DNA from: Planctomycetota bacterium
Lineage (GTDB): Bacteria; Planctomycetota; MHYJ01; WSZJ01
Assembly (NCBI GenBank): GCA_016190145.1
Contig: JACPRD010000059.1
Coordinates: forward strand, 1-64,000
Reading direction: 5' to 3'
DNA length: 64,000 bases
Shown: piece after piece, positions 1 through 8,120 of the stretch
How the letters are laid out: each line of letters opens with the position of its first letter
How positions within the stretch are numbered: the stretch's first letter is position 1
The notes under the pieces: generated by a model
What the model saw: only the letters and a program-made list of their open reading frames with translations
The model's database searches: none
Told to the model about the DNA's origin: nothing
Position numbers and translations under genes: made by a program

Positions 1-1
1 G

Positions 2-472
2 GCGGCGGCCGGGCCGGGGCTCGTTTCGACGGCGGCACAGTTCGAGAACGAGGCGGGCGACGACTACCGGGTGCTCGCGGGGGATCCGACGGTGGACGCC
101 GGCGCGCCGGACTCGCCGTACGCGCTCGAGCCCTCGCCGAACGGGGGCCGGGTGAACATCGGGGCTTTCGGGAACACGGGGTGGGCGACGGCGACCCTGG
201 CTCCCGCGGCGGGGACGGAGATCGGGGGAGGTTCGGGAAGCGGCGATTCGCGGTCGAAATCGAACAGCTACTGCGTGGTGGCGACGGCGTCGTTCGGGTC
301 GGCCGGGCAGTCGAGCGTCGCGGAGCTCCGCGAGTTCCGGGACCGGATTCTCCGGCCCCTTCCGGCGGGTTCGGGCGCGGTGGACACCTACGAGCGCGCG
401 GCGGCGCCGGTGGCGCGGGAGGTGCGGAAGAGCGAAGTGCTGCGCGCGCTGGTTCGGGACGTGCTGAGGTAA
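2..472 (+). CDS. C-terminal part of a secreted beta-helix protein with CFI-box sorting tail
   Basis: The reading frame is open from the left edge, so the N-terminus is missing. The first part carries a motif typical of the end of right-handed beta-helix / choice-of-anchor proteins: DPTVDAG, then PSPNGGRVNIGAFGNTG. After a Gly/Ser linker comes a tail starting CVVATASFGS, followed by LREFRDRIL and ending in an Arg-rich helix. This matches the CFI-box C-terminal sorting domain (usual core C-F-I-A-T-A-x-Y-G-S), which probably directs surface attachment. TAA stop at 470-472. Function of the missing part is unknown. Confidence 0.75.
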   Translation, partial: AAAGPGLVSTAAQFENEAGDDYRVLAGDPTVDAGAPDSPYALEPSPNGGRVNIGAFGNTGWATATLAPAAGTEIGGGSGSGDSRSKSNSYCVVATASFGSAGQSSVAELREFRDRILRPLPAGSGAVDTYERAAAPVAREVRKSEVLRALVRDVLR

Positions 473-510
473 GAGCGCCGACGTATTGCGCCGAGGCCTC
501 CCGCGTGCGG

Positions 511-581
511 GTTGGGCGTTCGGAGTTCGGAGTTCGGCGTTGACGCCGACGCTGTTGAGCTGAACGCCGAACTCCGAACGC
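511..581. repeat. Intergenic inverted repeat built of GTTCGGA heptads
   Basis: The 340-base gap between 472 and 814 holds this element and the fur promoter. Heptads of the form GTTCGGA/GTTCGGC run to 541. A perfect 17-nt inverted repeat has arms 525-541 and 563-579. A 31-nt string (516-546) recurs exactly at 38283-38313. Confidence 0.8.
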
Positions 582-747
582 CAGACGCCGAACCCGACGA
601 AGGGACTGGCCGACCGAGCGGGTGGGGGCGGGTTGGGGTGTTTTCCGTAGCTAGGCGCGGAATCCTGCGCACAAATGCACCGCAACTCGGTCCTATTCAC
701 GCGCCGGCGCAGGGCACGGAAATTGGATTGGTTTAGTCCAAATAAAC

Positions 748-797
748 TTGACATCGGGTACCTCGATCCCGATATTGAGACTCAGTCTCAGTCTCAA
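748..797 (+). promoter_or_regulatory. fur promoter with Fur-box-like 7-1-7 operator
   Basis: TTGACA at 748-753 and GATATT at 771-776 are separated by 17 nt, a good sigma70-type promoter. A perfect 7-1-7 inverted repeat, TGAGACT-C-AGTCTCA, lies at 776-790 against the -10 element, with a further AGTCTCAA half-site to 797. Size and symmetry match Fur-family boxes (7-1-7), so autoregulation by the downstream Fur is inferred. Confidence 0.65.
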
Positions 798-813
798 CTT
801 CAGGAGAAATCAC

Positions 814-1275
814 GTGGGCGACGAAGTCCAGACCTTCGAAGAATACCTCCGGAAACACTCCCTCCACCTCACCTCCCCCAGGAGAACCGTCCTCCAGAAA
901 GTCTTCTCCACACAGGTCCACTTCACCGCGGACGAACTCATCGCCCAGCTCGATAAGGACGGAACCCCCGTCTCCAAAGCCACCGTCTATCGCACCCTGG
1001 CCCTCCTCCGCGACTGCAACCTCCTCATCGAACATGATTTCGGCATCGGCAAGGCCTACTACGAACACGCCTCCGCCCTCGAACACCACGGCCACTTCTA
1101 TTGCGTCGACTGCGGCAACATCGCCGAGTTCTACGACGCCCGCCTGAACGCCATGCAGGAAAAAATCAGCCAGCAGGAGGGCTTCCAGCCCGTCCAGTTC
1201 GTCGTCAAGATCCACGGGTACTGCCCGGTCTGCCAGTCGAAGCGCGCCCGCCACCAGCAGGGGTCGGCGAGCTGA
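814..1275 (+). CDS. fur: Fur-family metal-dependent transcriptional repressor
   Basis: 153-aa protein from GTG at 814, chosen because AGGAG (802-806) sits at normal spacing. The winged-helix part includes LTSPRRTVL and VSKATVYRTLALL, the Fur recognition helix. The metal-binding half has HHGHFYCVDCG (His91, His92, His94, Cys97, Cys100) and a second pair CPVC (Cys137, Cys140), the structural zinc site of many Fur/PerR proteins. It probably senses Fe(II) and represses the iron genes that follow; the next gene starts 2 nt after its stop. PerR or Zur specificity cannot be excluded from sequence, but the P19/FTR1 context favours iron. Confidence 0.93.
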   Translation: MGDEVQTFEEYLRKHSLHLTSPRRTVLQKVFSTQVHFTADELIAQLDKDGTPVSKATVYRTLALLRDCNLLIEHDFGIGKAYYEHASALEHHGHFYCVDCGNIAEFYDARLNAMQEKISQQEGFQPVQFVVKIHGYCPVCQSKRARHQQGSAS

Positions 1276-1277
1276 TC

Positions 1278-2645
1278 ATGAAACAACTCACCCTGGGGCT
1301 CGCCCTGCTGGTCCTCGTCGCAGGCTGCGATCGCGGAAAACCCGCCACGCCGCCGGCCCAGCCGGCCGCGAAGAACGACAACACTCCGCTTTCCGCGTTC
1401 GAGAAGAACCTCGCCGAGCTCGTCGGTAATCTCAGGTTCCTCAATAACGAGTACGCCGGCGCGGTCAGGGACGGGCAGATCGTCGATGAAACCGAGTACC
1501 GCGAGTCCACCATGGCCGCCAACGACGCGGGACGCGTGTGGAACCAGGTCGCCGCGGAGCTCGAGGCAAAGGACGCCGCCGCGGCGAAGTCGGCCGAAGC
1601 CGGAATCGCCTCCCTGCGGAAACTGGTCAAGGAAAAGGCCGCGCCCCCCGAGGTCGCCGCGCTCGTCGCGTCCCTCACGAAAACCCTCGAGTCTCACATC
1701 GAAGGCGGCGTTTCTCCCACCGTCCGCGCCACCGCCGCTTCCGTCAGAGCCGCCGACGCCGACATCAAGGGCGAATTGACCGTCGGGGAGTACCGGCTCG
1801 GCCTCGTGGCGTTCGCGCCGCGCGCGTTCGGCTTCTACGATGACGCCGGCAGCTGGACCGAGATGCCCCGCATGGGTGAGCTGACGCACCTGATCGGAGT
1901 CGTCGTGCGGGAACAGGGCACGAAGCGCCCGCTCGCCTCGGCCAAGGTCACGGCGCGGTGGGATTCGAACAGCGTCACGCTCGAGCCCGTCTGGGGCGAC
2001 TACCTGTTCTATGGCAGAAACGTCTCGCTCCCCGAAGGCACCTTCACGCTCTCCGTCGACGTCGCTCCCCCGCAGATCTGCCGGCACGGCGACGCGATGT
2101 CCTCCTGGGTGGAGCCTGCGCACGCCGAGTTCCGCGTCACGCGCAAGGGGGCGGAGGTCACGGTCGAGGCGCCCAAGCCCGCGCCCGGAAACGCGGACTA
2201 CCGCGTCGGCGAGGACGTCGAGCAGGCGCTGGCCGAGTCGATCTTCGTCCGCGACGAGGGCGACTACCGCATCGGGTTCATCGCCGAGGCGCCCGAGCCC
2301 ATCTGGGTCTGGGAAAACGGCGCGCTCGTGTCGAAGCCCGCGCGCGACGAGGACACCCATCACCTCGAGATCGCTCTTCTCGAGCGCGGCACCAACCGCA
2401 TCGTGATGGCCGCGAAGGTGACGCTCGTGCTCCGGAACAAGGCGACCGGGGAAATTCTGACCGTCCCGATGGTCAACCTGCTGTCCTCCTTCGCCCACTA
2501 CGGAAACACCCTCAAGGTGCCGCCGGGAGACTACGAGGTGACCGCGACGATCGTCCCGCCGCGGTGGATGCAGTTCGAGAAAGGGCGGTTTGCGAAGCCG
2601 GTAACGATCGTGTTCGCGTGGGACGGGAAGCCCAAACAGGAGTGA
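1278..2645 (+). CDS. Tandem P19-type periplasmic iron-binding lipoprotein
   Basis: 455 aa. N-terminus MKQLTLGLALLVLVAGC is a lipoprotein signal with Cys17. Residues about 30-165 are helical and charged. Two copies of an Ig-like Fe2+ transport (P19/Tp34-type) domain follow, about 170-300 and 325-450. Each has the pattern YR(L/I)Gxxxx(A)P, a central HHL- or THLI-type strand and late VxPP and histidine residues. P19 proteins bind Fe/Cu and deliver iron to FTR1-type permeases, and the next gene is FTR1. Two P19 domains in one chain are unusual, since family members are normally single-domain proteins of about 160-180 aa. Located in the operon right after fur. Confidence 0.75.
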   Translation: MKQLTLGLALLVLVAGCDRGKPATPPAQPAAKNDNTPLSAFEKNLAELVGNLRFLNNEYAGAVRDGQIVDETEYRESTMAANDAGRVWNQVAAELEAKDAAAAKSAEAGIASLRKLVKEKAAPPEVAALVASLTKTLESHIEGGVSPTVRATAASVRAADADIKGELTVGEYRLGLVAFAPRAFGFYDDAGSWTEMPRMGELTHLIGVVVREQGTKRPLASAKVTARWDSNSVTLEPVWGDYLFYGRNVSLPEGTFTLSVDVAPPQICRHGDAMSSWVEPAHAEFRVTRKGAEVTVEAPKPAPGNADYRVGEDVEQALAESIFVRDEGDYRIGFIAEAPEPIWVWENGALVSKPARDEDTHHLEIALLERGTNRIVMAAKVTLVLRNKATGEILTVPMVNLLSSFAHYGNTLKVPPGDYEVTATIVPPRWMQFEKGRFAKPVTIVFAWDGKPKQE

Positions 2646-2647
2646 CC

Positions 2648-3850
2648 GTGAAGACACTCGCCTTCGTCCTGATGACCTCGCTGGCCGCCGTGGCGTCGAA
2701 CCACGACGCCGAAGTGGCGGATCTCAGGTCCCACGTGGACGCGGCGGCCGCGCGGATGGCCGCGGGGGACGCCGACGGCGCGGCGGGCGCGGCCGTGCGC
2801 GGGTTCCGGGCGTTCGAGGACACGAACCTGCACAACGCGCTCGCCGCGAAGGACAATGATCTCTACAAGAAGCTCGAGACGGACTGGCTGGACCTCGTCG
2901 AGGCGTACGAGGGCGGCGACGCCGCCGCGGCCGCTTCGCGGCGCGAGGCGCTGAACGCCGATTTCGAAGCGGCGCGGAAGCTGTTCGCGGAGCCTGTCTC
3001 GCCGCGCGCGTCGGCGGTCAACGCGTTCGTGATCCTGTTCCGCGAGGGATTCGAGGCGCTGCTCATCCTGGGCGCGATCATCGCCACGCTCCGCAAGCTC
3101 GGCCGCCGCGACATGGGCCGCGTGGTCTGGGGCGGCGCGGCCGCCGCCGTCGGCGCCTCCTTCGGCCTCTACTTCCTCTCGCTCTCCGTCCTCAGGATCA
3201 GCGGCGCCGGTCAGGAGATTCTCGAAGGCGTCACGATGCTCATCGCCGCCGCAGTCCTGTTCTGGATGAGCTACTGGCTCATCTCGAAGATCGAGGGCCG
3301 CAGGTGGCAGCAGTTCATCCAGGACAACGTGAAGGCGGCTCTGTCGCGCGGAAGCGCGGTCGGGATCGCTTCGCTGTCGTTCCTCGTCGTCTTCCGCGAA
3401 GGATTCGAGACCGTGCTCATGATCCGCGCGCTCGAGATGGGCGGCGCGGGCTGGGGGGCGATCCTGGCGGGCCTCGGCGTCGCCTCGGTCCTGCTGGTGG
3501 GCGTCTTCGCCGCGATCATTGTCGCGGGTCTCAAGCTGCCGATCCGGGCGTTCTTCGCGGGCACGAGCGCCATCATGCTCGCGCTCGTGTTCAAGTTCTC
3601 GGGCGACGGGATCCTGGAGCTGCAGGAAGGCGGCGCAGTCGGGAGGCATCCTGTCGGCTGGATCCCGGACGGCGGATTCCTCGCGACGTGGCTCGGCGTC
3701 CACCCGACGGTGGAGGGCGTCGCGCTCCAGGCGGTCGTGCTCGCCGTCATCGCCGCCGGCCTCGCCTGGACGTTCCTGCGCAAGTCCGCTCCGCCCGTGC
3801 CGAAGGCGCTTCCGGTGTCCGTGCCTGCACCCGTGGAGGTCGCACCATGA
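2648..3850 (+). CDS. FTR1-family high-affinity iron permease
   Basis: 400 aa. GTG 2648 is preferred over GTG 2642 because it follows AGGAG (2638-2642) and opens a clean signal peptide (MKTLAFVLMTSLAAVA). A helical extracytoplasmic domain of about 120 aa precedes seven or so membrane helices. Both diagnostic REGFE motifs are present: FREGFEALLI in the first membrane helix and FREGFETVLM in the second half. These glutamates coordinate iron during transport in FTR1/EfeU. The stop overlaps the next ATG (ATGA), so translation is coupled to the cytochrome. Together with P19 it forms an FtrAB/EfeU-like uptake route. Confidence 0.92.
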   Translation: MKTLAFVLMTSLAAVASNHDAEVADLRSHVDAAAARMAAGDADGAAGAAVRGFRAFEDTNLHNALAAKDNDLYKKLETDWLDLVEAYEGGDAAAAASRREALNADFEAARKLFAEPVSPRASAVNAFVILFREGFEALLILGAIIATLRKLGRRDMGRVVWGGAAAAVGASFGLYFLSLSVLRISGAGQEILEGVTMLIAAAVLFWMSYWLISKIEGRRWQQFIQDNVKAALSRGSAVGIASLSFLVVFREGFETVLMIRALEMGGAGWGAILAGLGVASVLLVGVFAAIIVAGLKLPIRAFFAGTSAIMLALVFKFSGDGILELQEGGAVGRHPVGWIPDGGFLATWLGVHPTVEGVALQAVVLAVIAAGLAWTFLRKSAPPVPKALPVSVPAPVEVAP

Positions 3851-4293
3851 GCCTGTCCCGCGGCCGTGTCCTCATCACGCTCATCGCCATCGTCGCCGCC
3901 TCGGCGTGCCTCACCGGCGGCGCCTGGATCCACCATCGCTTTGCCGAGCCCCGATTCAACGAGCCCGAGCTGCCCCAGGAGTTCCGCGCCCTCCGCAATC
4001 CGTTCGCGGGCGACCCGAACGCGGCGGAGGAGGGGAAGGGCTACTTCCTGAAGGGCTGCGCGCCGTGCCACGGCCCGAACGCCGACGGGCACGGTCCGGC
4101 CGCGCGCGGGCTCGACCCGGCGCCCGCGGACTTCCGGTTCGGCCCCATTCTGCGCGAGCATTCCGACGCCTACGTCTTCTGGCGGATCACCGAAGGGAAG
4201 CACGGGACGGCGATGCCGCGCTGGAACGGCGTCTACGACGCCCGTCAGCGCTGGACGATCGTGACGTACCTGAGGAGCCTTGAGGGGAAATAG
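3847..4293 (+). CDS. Membrane-anchored monoheme cytochrome c
   Basis: 148 aa. One N-terminal membrane helix (residues 8-27) is followed by a class I cytochrome c domain: heme motif CAPCH in GYFLKGCAPCHGPNADGHG and a likely distal Met in HGTAMPRW. ATG overlaps the FTR1 stop (ATGA). A cytochrome coupled to FTR1 suggests oxidation or reduction of iron at the membrane face during uptake, replacing the copper oxidase of yeast FTR1 or the EfeB/EfeO pair. That role is inferred from context only. Confidence 0.9.
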   Translation: MSLSRGRVLITLIAIVAASACLTGGAWIHHRFAEPRFNEPELPQEFRALRNPFAGDPNAAEEGKGYFLKGCAPCHGPNADGHGPAARGLDPAPADFRFGPILREHSDAYVFWRITEGKHGTAMPRWNGVYDARQRWTIVTYLRSLEGK

Positions 4294-4340
4294 GAGCGGG
4301 TGGTCCGCTCCGGGGACGGGCAAGAGCCCGGACCGATGGC

Positions 4341-4372
4341 AAAAAAATGGCCCCTTCCTGCAAGAAGGGGCC
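4341..4372 (-). terminator. Leftward-pointing intrinsic terminator hairpin
   Basis: Perfect 9-bp stem, GGCCCCTTC (4349-4357) and GAAGGGGCC (4364-4372), loop 6 nt. The run of seven A at 4341-4347 becomes a U-tract only on minus-strand transcripts. No minus-strand gene ends here. Confidence 0.55.
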
Positions 4373-4440
4373 GCAGCCGGTGGAAGCCGGCTGGTCCAAC
4401 GGGACACCGGTACGATACGCCTTGAGTAGAGGCGGTGTCA
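4373..4440 (+). promoter_or_regulatory. Structured leader of the porin gene
   Basis: Two further hairpins follow the terminator-like stem: CAGCCGG/CCGGCTG around 4374-4394, and GACACC...GGTGTC around 4405-4440 with an inner CGCC/GGCG pair. They lie just upstream of the porin ribosome site. A cis-acting RNA is possible; no known riboswitch class is recognised. Confidence 0.35.
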
Positions 4441-4457
4441 ACCGGGGAAGGAACGGG

Positions 4458-5732
4458 ATGAAAGGGACCTTGTTGGGGGCCGCGCTGTCGCTCGTTTTCG
4501 CGACGGCCGCGGCGGCGCAGGAGAAGACGCCCGCCGAACGGCTCGATGAAATGGAGAAGGAAATCCAGGAACTGAAGGAGAAGCTGGAGGCGAAGGACGG
4601 GAAAAAGGCCCACACGGAAGCGGCAAAGTCCGAGACCGAGGCGCTCAAGGAGAAGGAGCGCGGGCGCATCAACGCCCTGAGCCGGATCATCAACCGGACC
4701 CGCATCGGCGGCTACTTCGACATCGAGTACGAAGACTACCGCCGGCAGATCTCGGAGTTCGACAATCACCACCTCATCCTCCAGGTCTCCAGCTACCTCC
4801 ACGAACGCGTCTTCTTCAACAGCGAAATCGAGTACGAACACGCCGCGAAGGAACTCAAGATCGAGCAGGCCTACCTGGATTTCCTGATCGACGACTTCAT
4901 CAACTTCCGCGCCGGCGCCCTCATCGTCCCCGTCGGCAAGCTGAACATGCTGCACGACAGCGATTTCCGCGACCTCACCCTGCGGCCGATTGCCGAGACG
5001 ATTCTCGTGCCCTCGACCTGGACCGAGGTCGGCGCGGGCTTCTTCGGGTCCTTCTACCTGGGCCCTGTGACCGTCAACTACGAGACCTACATCGTGAACG
5101 GCCTCACAAACAACTTCACCGTGAAGAACGGCTCGCGCGACGCCCGCCCGGACCTCGAGGACGATAACAACAGCGACAAGAGCTACGTCGCCCGCGTCGA
5201 GGCGGTCGCGTTCGAGAGCGCGCTCACGGTCGGCGTCTCCGCCTATCGCGGCCGCGTCGACGATGAGCCCGGCGACGACACCGTTTTCATGTACTCGACC
5301 GATATCACTCTTGCGATCCCCATGCCGGAAGCCGGCGGCTGGATTCCCGGCCCCCTCGAGCTGCGCCTCGAGGCGTCGCGGTTCACGCTCGACGAAACGC
5401 TCAACAACGCCGGCGTCGAGGCCCCCCACTGGGGCAAGGGCGCCTTCGCCCAGCTCTCGTTCCACTTCTTCCCGCCCTTCCTCAAGGAGTCGTTCCTCGG
5501 CCTCGGTTTCGAGAAGCCGACGTTCACGCTGGTCCTGCTCTGGGACGCCGTGGTGATCCATGCTCCCGACGCCCCTCACGACAACCACCAGCGCCGGCTC
5601 TCGTACGGACTCAACTTCCGCCCCATCGAACAGGTCGCCTTCAAATTCGAATACGTCGACGAGGACAGCGATGAGATCTTCGGAAACACGGAGAAAGACG
5701 GCTTCGCCCTCTCGGTGGCCGTGGGGTTCTGA
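4458..5732 (+). CDS. Outer-membrane porin with N-terminal coiled coil
   Basis: 424 aa. Signal peptide MKGTLLGAALSLVFATAAAA, then a coiled coil (about 22-70, heptads rich in E/K) of the kind that anchors planctomycete-type porins in the periplasm. The rest is alternating beta-strand sequence ending in aromatic SVAVGF, the C-terminal signature of barrel insertion. Resembles the phosphate-selective porin O/P family. ATG 4458 follows GGGGAAGGAA. Position behind P19-FTR1-cytochrome suggests passage of a metal or chelate across the outer membrane, but substrate is not readable from sequence. Confidence 0.75.
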   Translation: MKGTLLGAALSLVFATAAAAQEKTPAERLDEMEKEIQELKEKLEAKDGKKAHTEAAKSETEALKEKERGRINALSRIINRTRIGGYFDIEYEDYRRQISEFDNHHLILQVSSYLHERVFFNSEIEYEHAAKELKIEQAYLDFLIDDFINFRAGALIVPVGKLNMLHDSDFRDLTLRPIAETILVPSTWTEVGAGFFGSFYLGPVTVNYETYIVNGLTNNFTVKNGSRDARPDLEDDNNSDKSYVARVEAVAFESALTVGVSAYRGRVDDEPGDDTVFMYSTDITLAIPMPEAGGWIPGPLELRLEASRFTLDETLNNAGVEAPHWGKGAFAQLSFHFFPPFLKESFLGLGFEKPTFTLVLLWDAVVIHAPDAPHDNHQRRLSYGLNFRPIEQVAFKFEYVDEDSDEIFGNTEKDGFALSVAVGF

Positions 5733-5782
5733 GCCGGGCCGTGGGAGAACCTCGGGACTTCTGGAAGTCCTGCGCGGCTCGG

Positions 5783-5846
5783 CTCACCCTGAGCGAGCCC
5801 GCCCTGCGACTCGCCCTTCGGGCTCGCTCAGGGCGAGTCGAAGGGT
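5783..5846. repeat. Palindromic CTGAGCGAGC/GACTCGC-type repeat
   Basis: Perfect 14-bp inverted repeat, arms 5787-5800 and 5820-5833, followed by GCGAGTCGAAGGG. Belongs to the same family as copies at 39746-39797, 41236-41262 and 43734-43761. Sits between the porin stop and the next start, where it may end transcription. Confidence 0.7.
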
Positions 5847-5866
5847 GCCAGGGCTGGGAGGAGAGC

Positions 5867-6166
5867 ATGCTTAGAAAGCGAAGTCCTGCTCGTCTGAAAT
5901 TCGCCATCGCCGCCCTGGCGGGGCTCGCCCTCTGGGCGGGCGCCGCCGGGTGCGGAAGCGCCCCCCTGCAGCCCGGCGACGCCGGGGCGGGGAGGGCTCT
6001 GTTTGAAGCCCGCTGCGCGGCGTGCCACGAGCTTCCCGAACCCTGCGAGTACTCGCCCGTGGAATGGCGCGGCCTGATCCGCCAGATGGGCCCGCAGGCG
6101 GGGCTCGACCGGCGGCTGCAGGGAGACGTTCTGGCGTACGTGCTGGAGGAGGCCGCCATCGAATGA
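5867..6166 (+). CDS. Small lipoprotein cytochrome c
   Basis: 99 aa from ATG 5867 (GGGAGGAG upstream). Lipobox LWAGAAGC, then a single heme motif CAACH in ALFEARCAACHELPEP. Candidate axial Met in LIRQMG. The domain is about 60 aa, small for class I cytochromes but with the usual spacing. Stop overlaps the next ATG (ATGA). Likely an extracytoplasmic electron carrier of the same metal locus. An in-frame upstream extension would read through the palindromic repeat and is rejected. Confidence 0.82.
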   Translation: MLRKRSPARLKFAIAALAGLALWAGAAGCGSAPLQPGDAGAGRALFEARCAACHELPEPCEYSPVEWRGLIRQMGPQAGLDRRLQGDVLAYVLEEAAIE

Positions 6167-6681
6167 AGATCTTCCTTCCACTGATCGCCGTTCTCGCGGG
6201 CTGCGCTTCCGGCCCCAGCCCTGATCGTCCGCACGCGGTCGTCGTGCGTCTCGAAGAAGAGGCCGGGCAGGTGGAACTTCAGCGGCCGATCCTCGCGCGG
6301 CTTTTCGGCGAGGAGCGGCAATCGCTCGGCCGGATGCTGGAGGAACTGGTGACGGAGGAGTTGGTGGGGCAGGGGCAGAGGGTGCTCCCGTGCCCGGCCG
6401 AAGGATCGACGCCGGAGGAACTCGCGACCGTGCTGCGGGAAGCGGGCGGCGCGGACGGCATCGTCTGGATCCGGATGGGGCGATGGAACCTCGACGGTGT
6501 GGCCAGCGGAGGAAACGTGACCGTGGCGCACGAGGTCGTGCTGTACCGGACGGCGGACGCGGCGCCCGGGTGGGCGTGGCGTGTACCGTCGCGGACGATG
6601 CGGCTGCGGGCGGGGGAGCAGAGGGACATCCGGGCGTTTCTGGAGCGCCTGGTGGTCGACGGGCTGCGGGGATATCCGTAG
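6163..6681 (+). CDS. Hypothetical lipoprotein
   Basis: 172 aa. Lipobox LIAVLAGC in MKIFLPLIAVLAGCASG. The mature part has alternating helices and strands (RPHAVVVRLEEEAG; LEELVTEELVGQG; GGADGIVWIRMGRWN) and resembles periplasmic lipoproteins that bind or assemble other proteins, but I do not recognise the family. Translationally coupled to the small cytochrome by ATGA overlap, so it probably works with it. Confidence 0.7.
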   Translation: MKIFLPLIAVLAGCASGPSPDRPHAVVVRLEEEAGQVELQRPILARLFGEERQSLGRMLEELVTEELVGQGQRVLPCPAEGSTPEELATVLREAGGADGIVWIRMGRWNLDGVASGGNVTVAHEVVLYRTADAAPGWAWRVPSRTMRLRAGEQRDIRAFLERLVVDGLRGYP

Positions 6682-6779
6682 GTATTCGAGGGAGGCGACC
6701 GTTGGAACGAAAAGCGCTGGCTCGTGTGGCGGCTGAACGTGGAAGGGCTGCGGAGTCTCGAGTTCGGGAAAGAGGGATC

Positions 6780-7670
6780 ATGCTGTTGAGACACGAGTGG
6801 GTCGGAGCCGTGCTGCTTCTGGTCGGCTGCGCGCAGACGGGCGAAAAGAAAACTTCGGACGACGCCCGCTGGGGTATCCTCGTCCTCGCCCACGGCGGCG
6901 ACGCCGATTGGAACGAAGCCATCGAGGACACGATCGCGCCGCTCCGCCCGAATCACGCGGTCGAGGTCGCCTACGGCATGGCGGAGTGCCGCACGATCCA
7001 GAAAGCGATCGACCGCCTCGAGGAGCAGGGCTGCGCAAAGATCGCCGTCGTCCGCCTCTTCGTCCGCTCGGAAAGCTTCGAGTCCCGGATCGAGTACCTC
7101 CTCGGCCTCCGCGAATCGCCCCCTGAGGGCGCTTCCATGCAGAGCGACCACTGCTCGGGCGGCGAGCCGCACGTCTGCACGCCGGTCCGCAGGCGCGTTG
7201 AAATCGTGCTCGGCCCGGCGCTCGACGGCGACCCGGACATCGGCGCGATCCTCGCCGACAGGGCGCTGGCGATGAGCCGGGTACCGGAGCGGGAAGTGGT
7301 GCTGCTGCTCTCGCACGGCCTGGGCGACGAGGCCGTGAACGCCCGCCTGGTCGCGGACATGGAGCGCGCCGCAGCGACGGTGCGCGAGAAGGGCGGGTTC
7401 CGGCAGGTCGCGGTCGAGACGCTGCGCGAGGACTGGCCGGAGCTGCGCGAGGCTGCCGAGAAACGCATCCGCGAGCGGGTCCGGCGGGCCGACGCCGACG
7501 GGTTGCGGATGATCGTCGTCCCCTACCGCGTGGCGGGGTTCGGCCCGTACAGGGAGGTGCTGGAGGGGTGTGCCTACGAGGCGGACGGCCGCGGGTTCTG
7601 CCCGGATCCGCGGATGACGGCGCTGATTCAGCGCCGGCTCAGGGAAGTGGAGGAAGTCGCGGAGAGGTGA
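6780..7670 (+). CDS. CbiX/sirohydrochlorin-chelatase-like lipoprotein
   Basis: 296 aa. Lipobox LLLVGC (Cys16). The body has the chelatase pattern: GILVLAHGGDADWN (cf. LLxxHGS), YGMAECRTIQKAIDRLEEQG, then a second half with EVVLLLSHGLGDE. CbiX/CbiK-type enzymes insert Co2+ or Fe2+ into sirohydrochlorin or other tetrapyrroles, using His residues of such motifs. Export to the envelope as a lipoprotein is unusual; periplasmic CbiK forms act in metal or heme handling. In this Fur-linked locus a role in binding metal or heme outside the membrane is inferred. ATG 6780 follows AAAGAGGG. Confidence 0.7.
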   Translation: MLLRHEWVGAVLLLVGCAQTGEKKTSDDARWGILVLAHGGDADWNEAIEDTIAPLRPNHAVEVAYGMAECRTIQKAIDRLEEQGCAKIAVVRLFVRSESFESRIEYLLGLRESPPEGASMQSDHCSGGEPHVCTPVRRRVEIVLGPALDGDPDIGAILADRALAMSRVPEREVVLLLSHGLGDEAVNARLVADMERAAATVREKGGFRQVAVETLREDWPELREAAEKRIRERVRRADADGLRMIVVPYRVAGFGPYREVLEGCAYEADGRGFCPDPRMTALIQRRLREVEEVAER

Positions 7671-7700
7671 GCCGCAGGGGCCCCTTCCGCAAAGAACACC

Positions 7701-7916
7701 ATGATGAAGACAACTTCTGAAATCGGCCGGTCTTCGATGTGGCTGAAGCTGGAGGATGTCGTCGAGGATCTTCTCCGGCATTCCGGCTTCGGCGAGATTC
7801 GGATTTCCATGCGTTGGGTGAGCCGGGGCAGGAAGGAAGTGATCATCTCCTATGGAAAGGAGTTCAGATTCGTGCTCGACGCCGCATTGCCGGCGGAGCC
7901 GGTTTCGAATCCGTGA
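7701..7916 (+). CDS. Small hypothetical protein
   Basis: 71 aa, one amphipathic helix (WLKLEDVVEDLLRHSGF) followed by two basic strands (IRISMRWVSRGRKEVIISYGKEF). No clear ribosome site. Codon use is compatible with its neighbours, but the call is weak. The next 204 bases (7917-8120) hold no gene; a GAAGGAG site for the next gene lies at their end. Confidence 0.4.
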   Translation: MMKTTSEIGRSSMWLKLEDVVEDLLRHSGFGEIRISMRWVSRGRKEVIISYGKEFRFVLDAALPAEPVSNP

Positions 7917-8120
7917 AGTCAGGTCCGGCGGGGCTGTGATGCAGCCTGGCCGCGGGGTCTGTTCCGGAAGGCGGAAAGCCCCCTGGAGGCCGTTCGCAGG
8001 TGCACGCCGGGTGGACCGGCGGCGCCGGCCGGCGCTCCGGAACTCCTTGCAGGTCCCTTGCACGTCGGTCTTCGGACGCGCCCGGCACGGGCGGTCGCGG
8101 GACGCTGAAGGAGCAGCTCC

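Noticed and set aside
5741-5866. N-terminal extension of the small cytochrome
   Set aside because: It translates the palindromic repeat and would hide the lipoprotein signal; ATG 5867 has a good ribosome site.
7917-8120. Cobalamin riboswitch before the Cys-rich barrel gene
   Set aside because: The CbiX-like neighbour suggested it, but no B12-box-like sequence was found.
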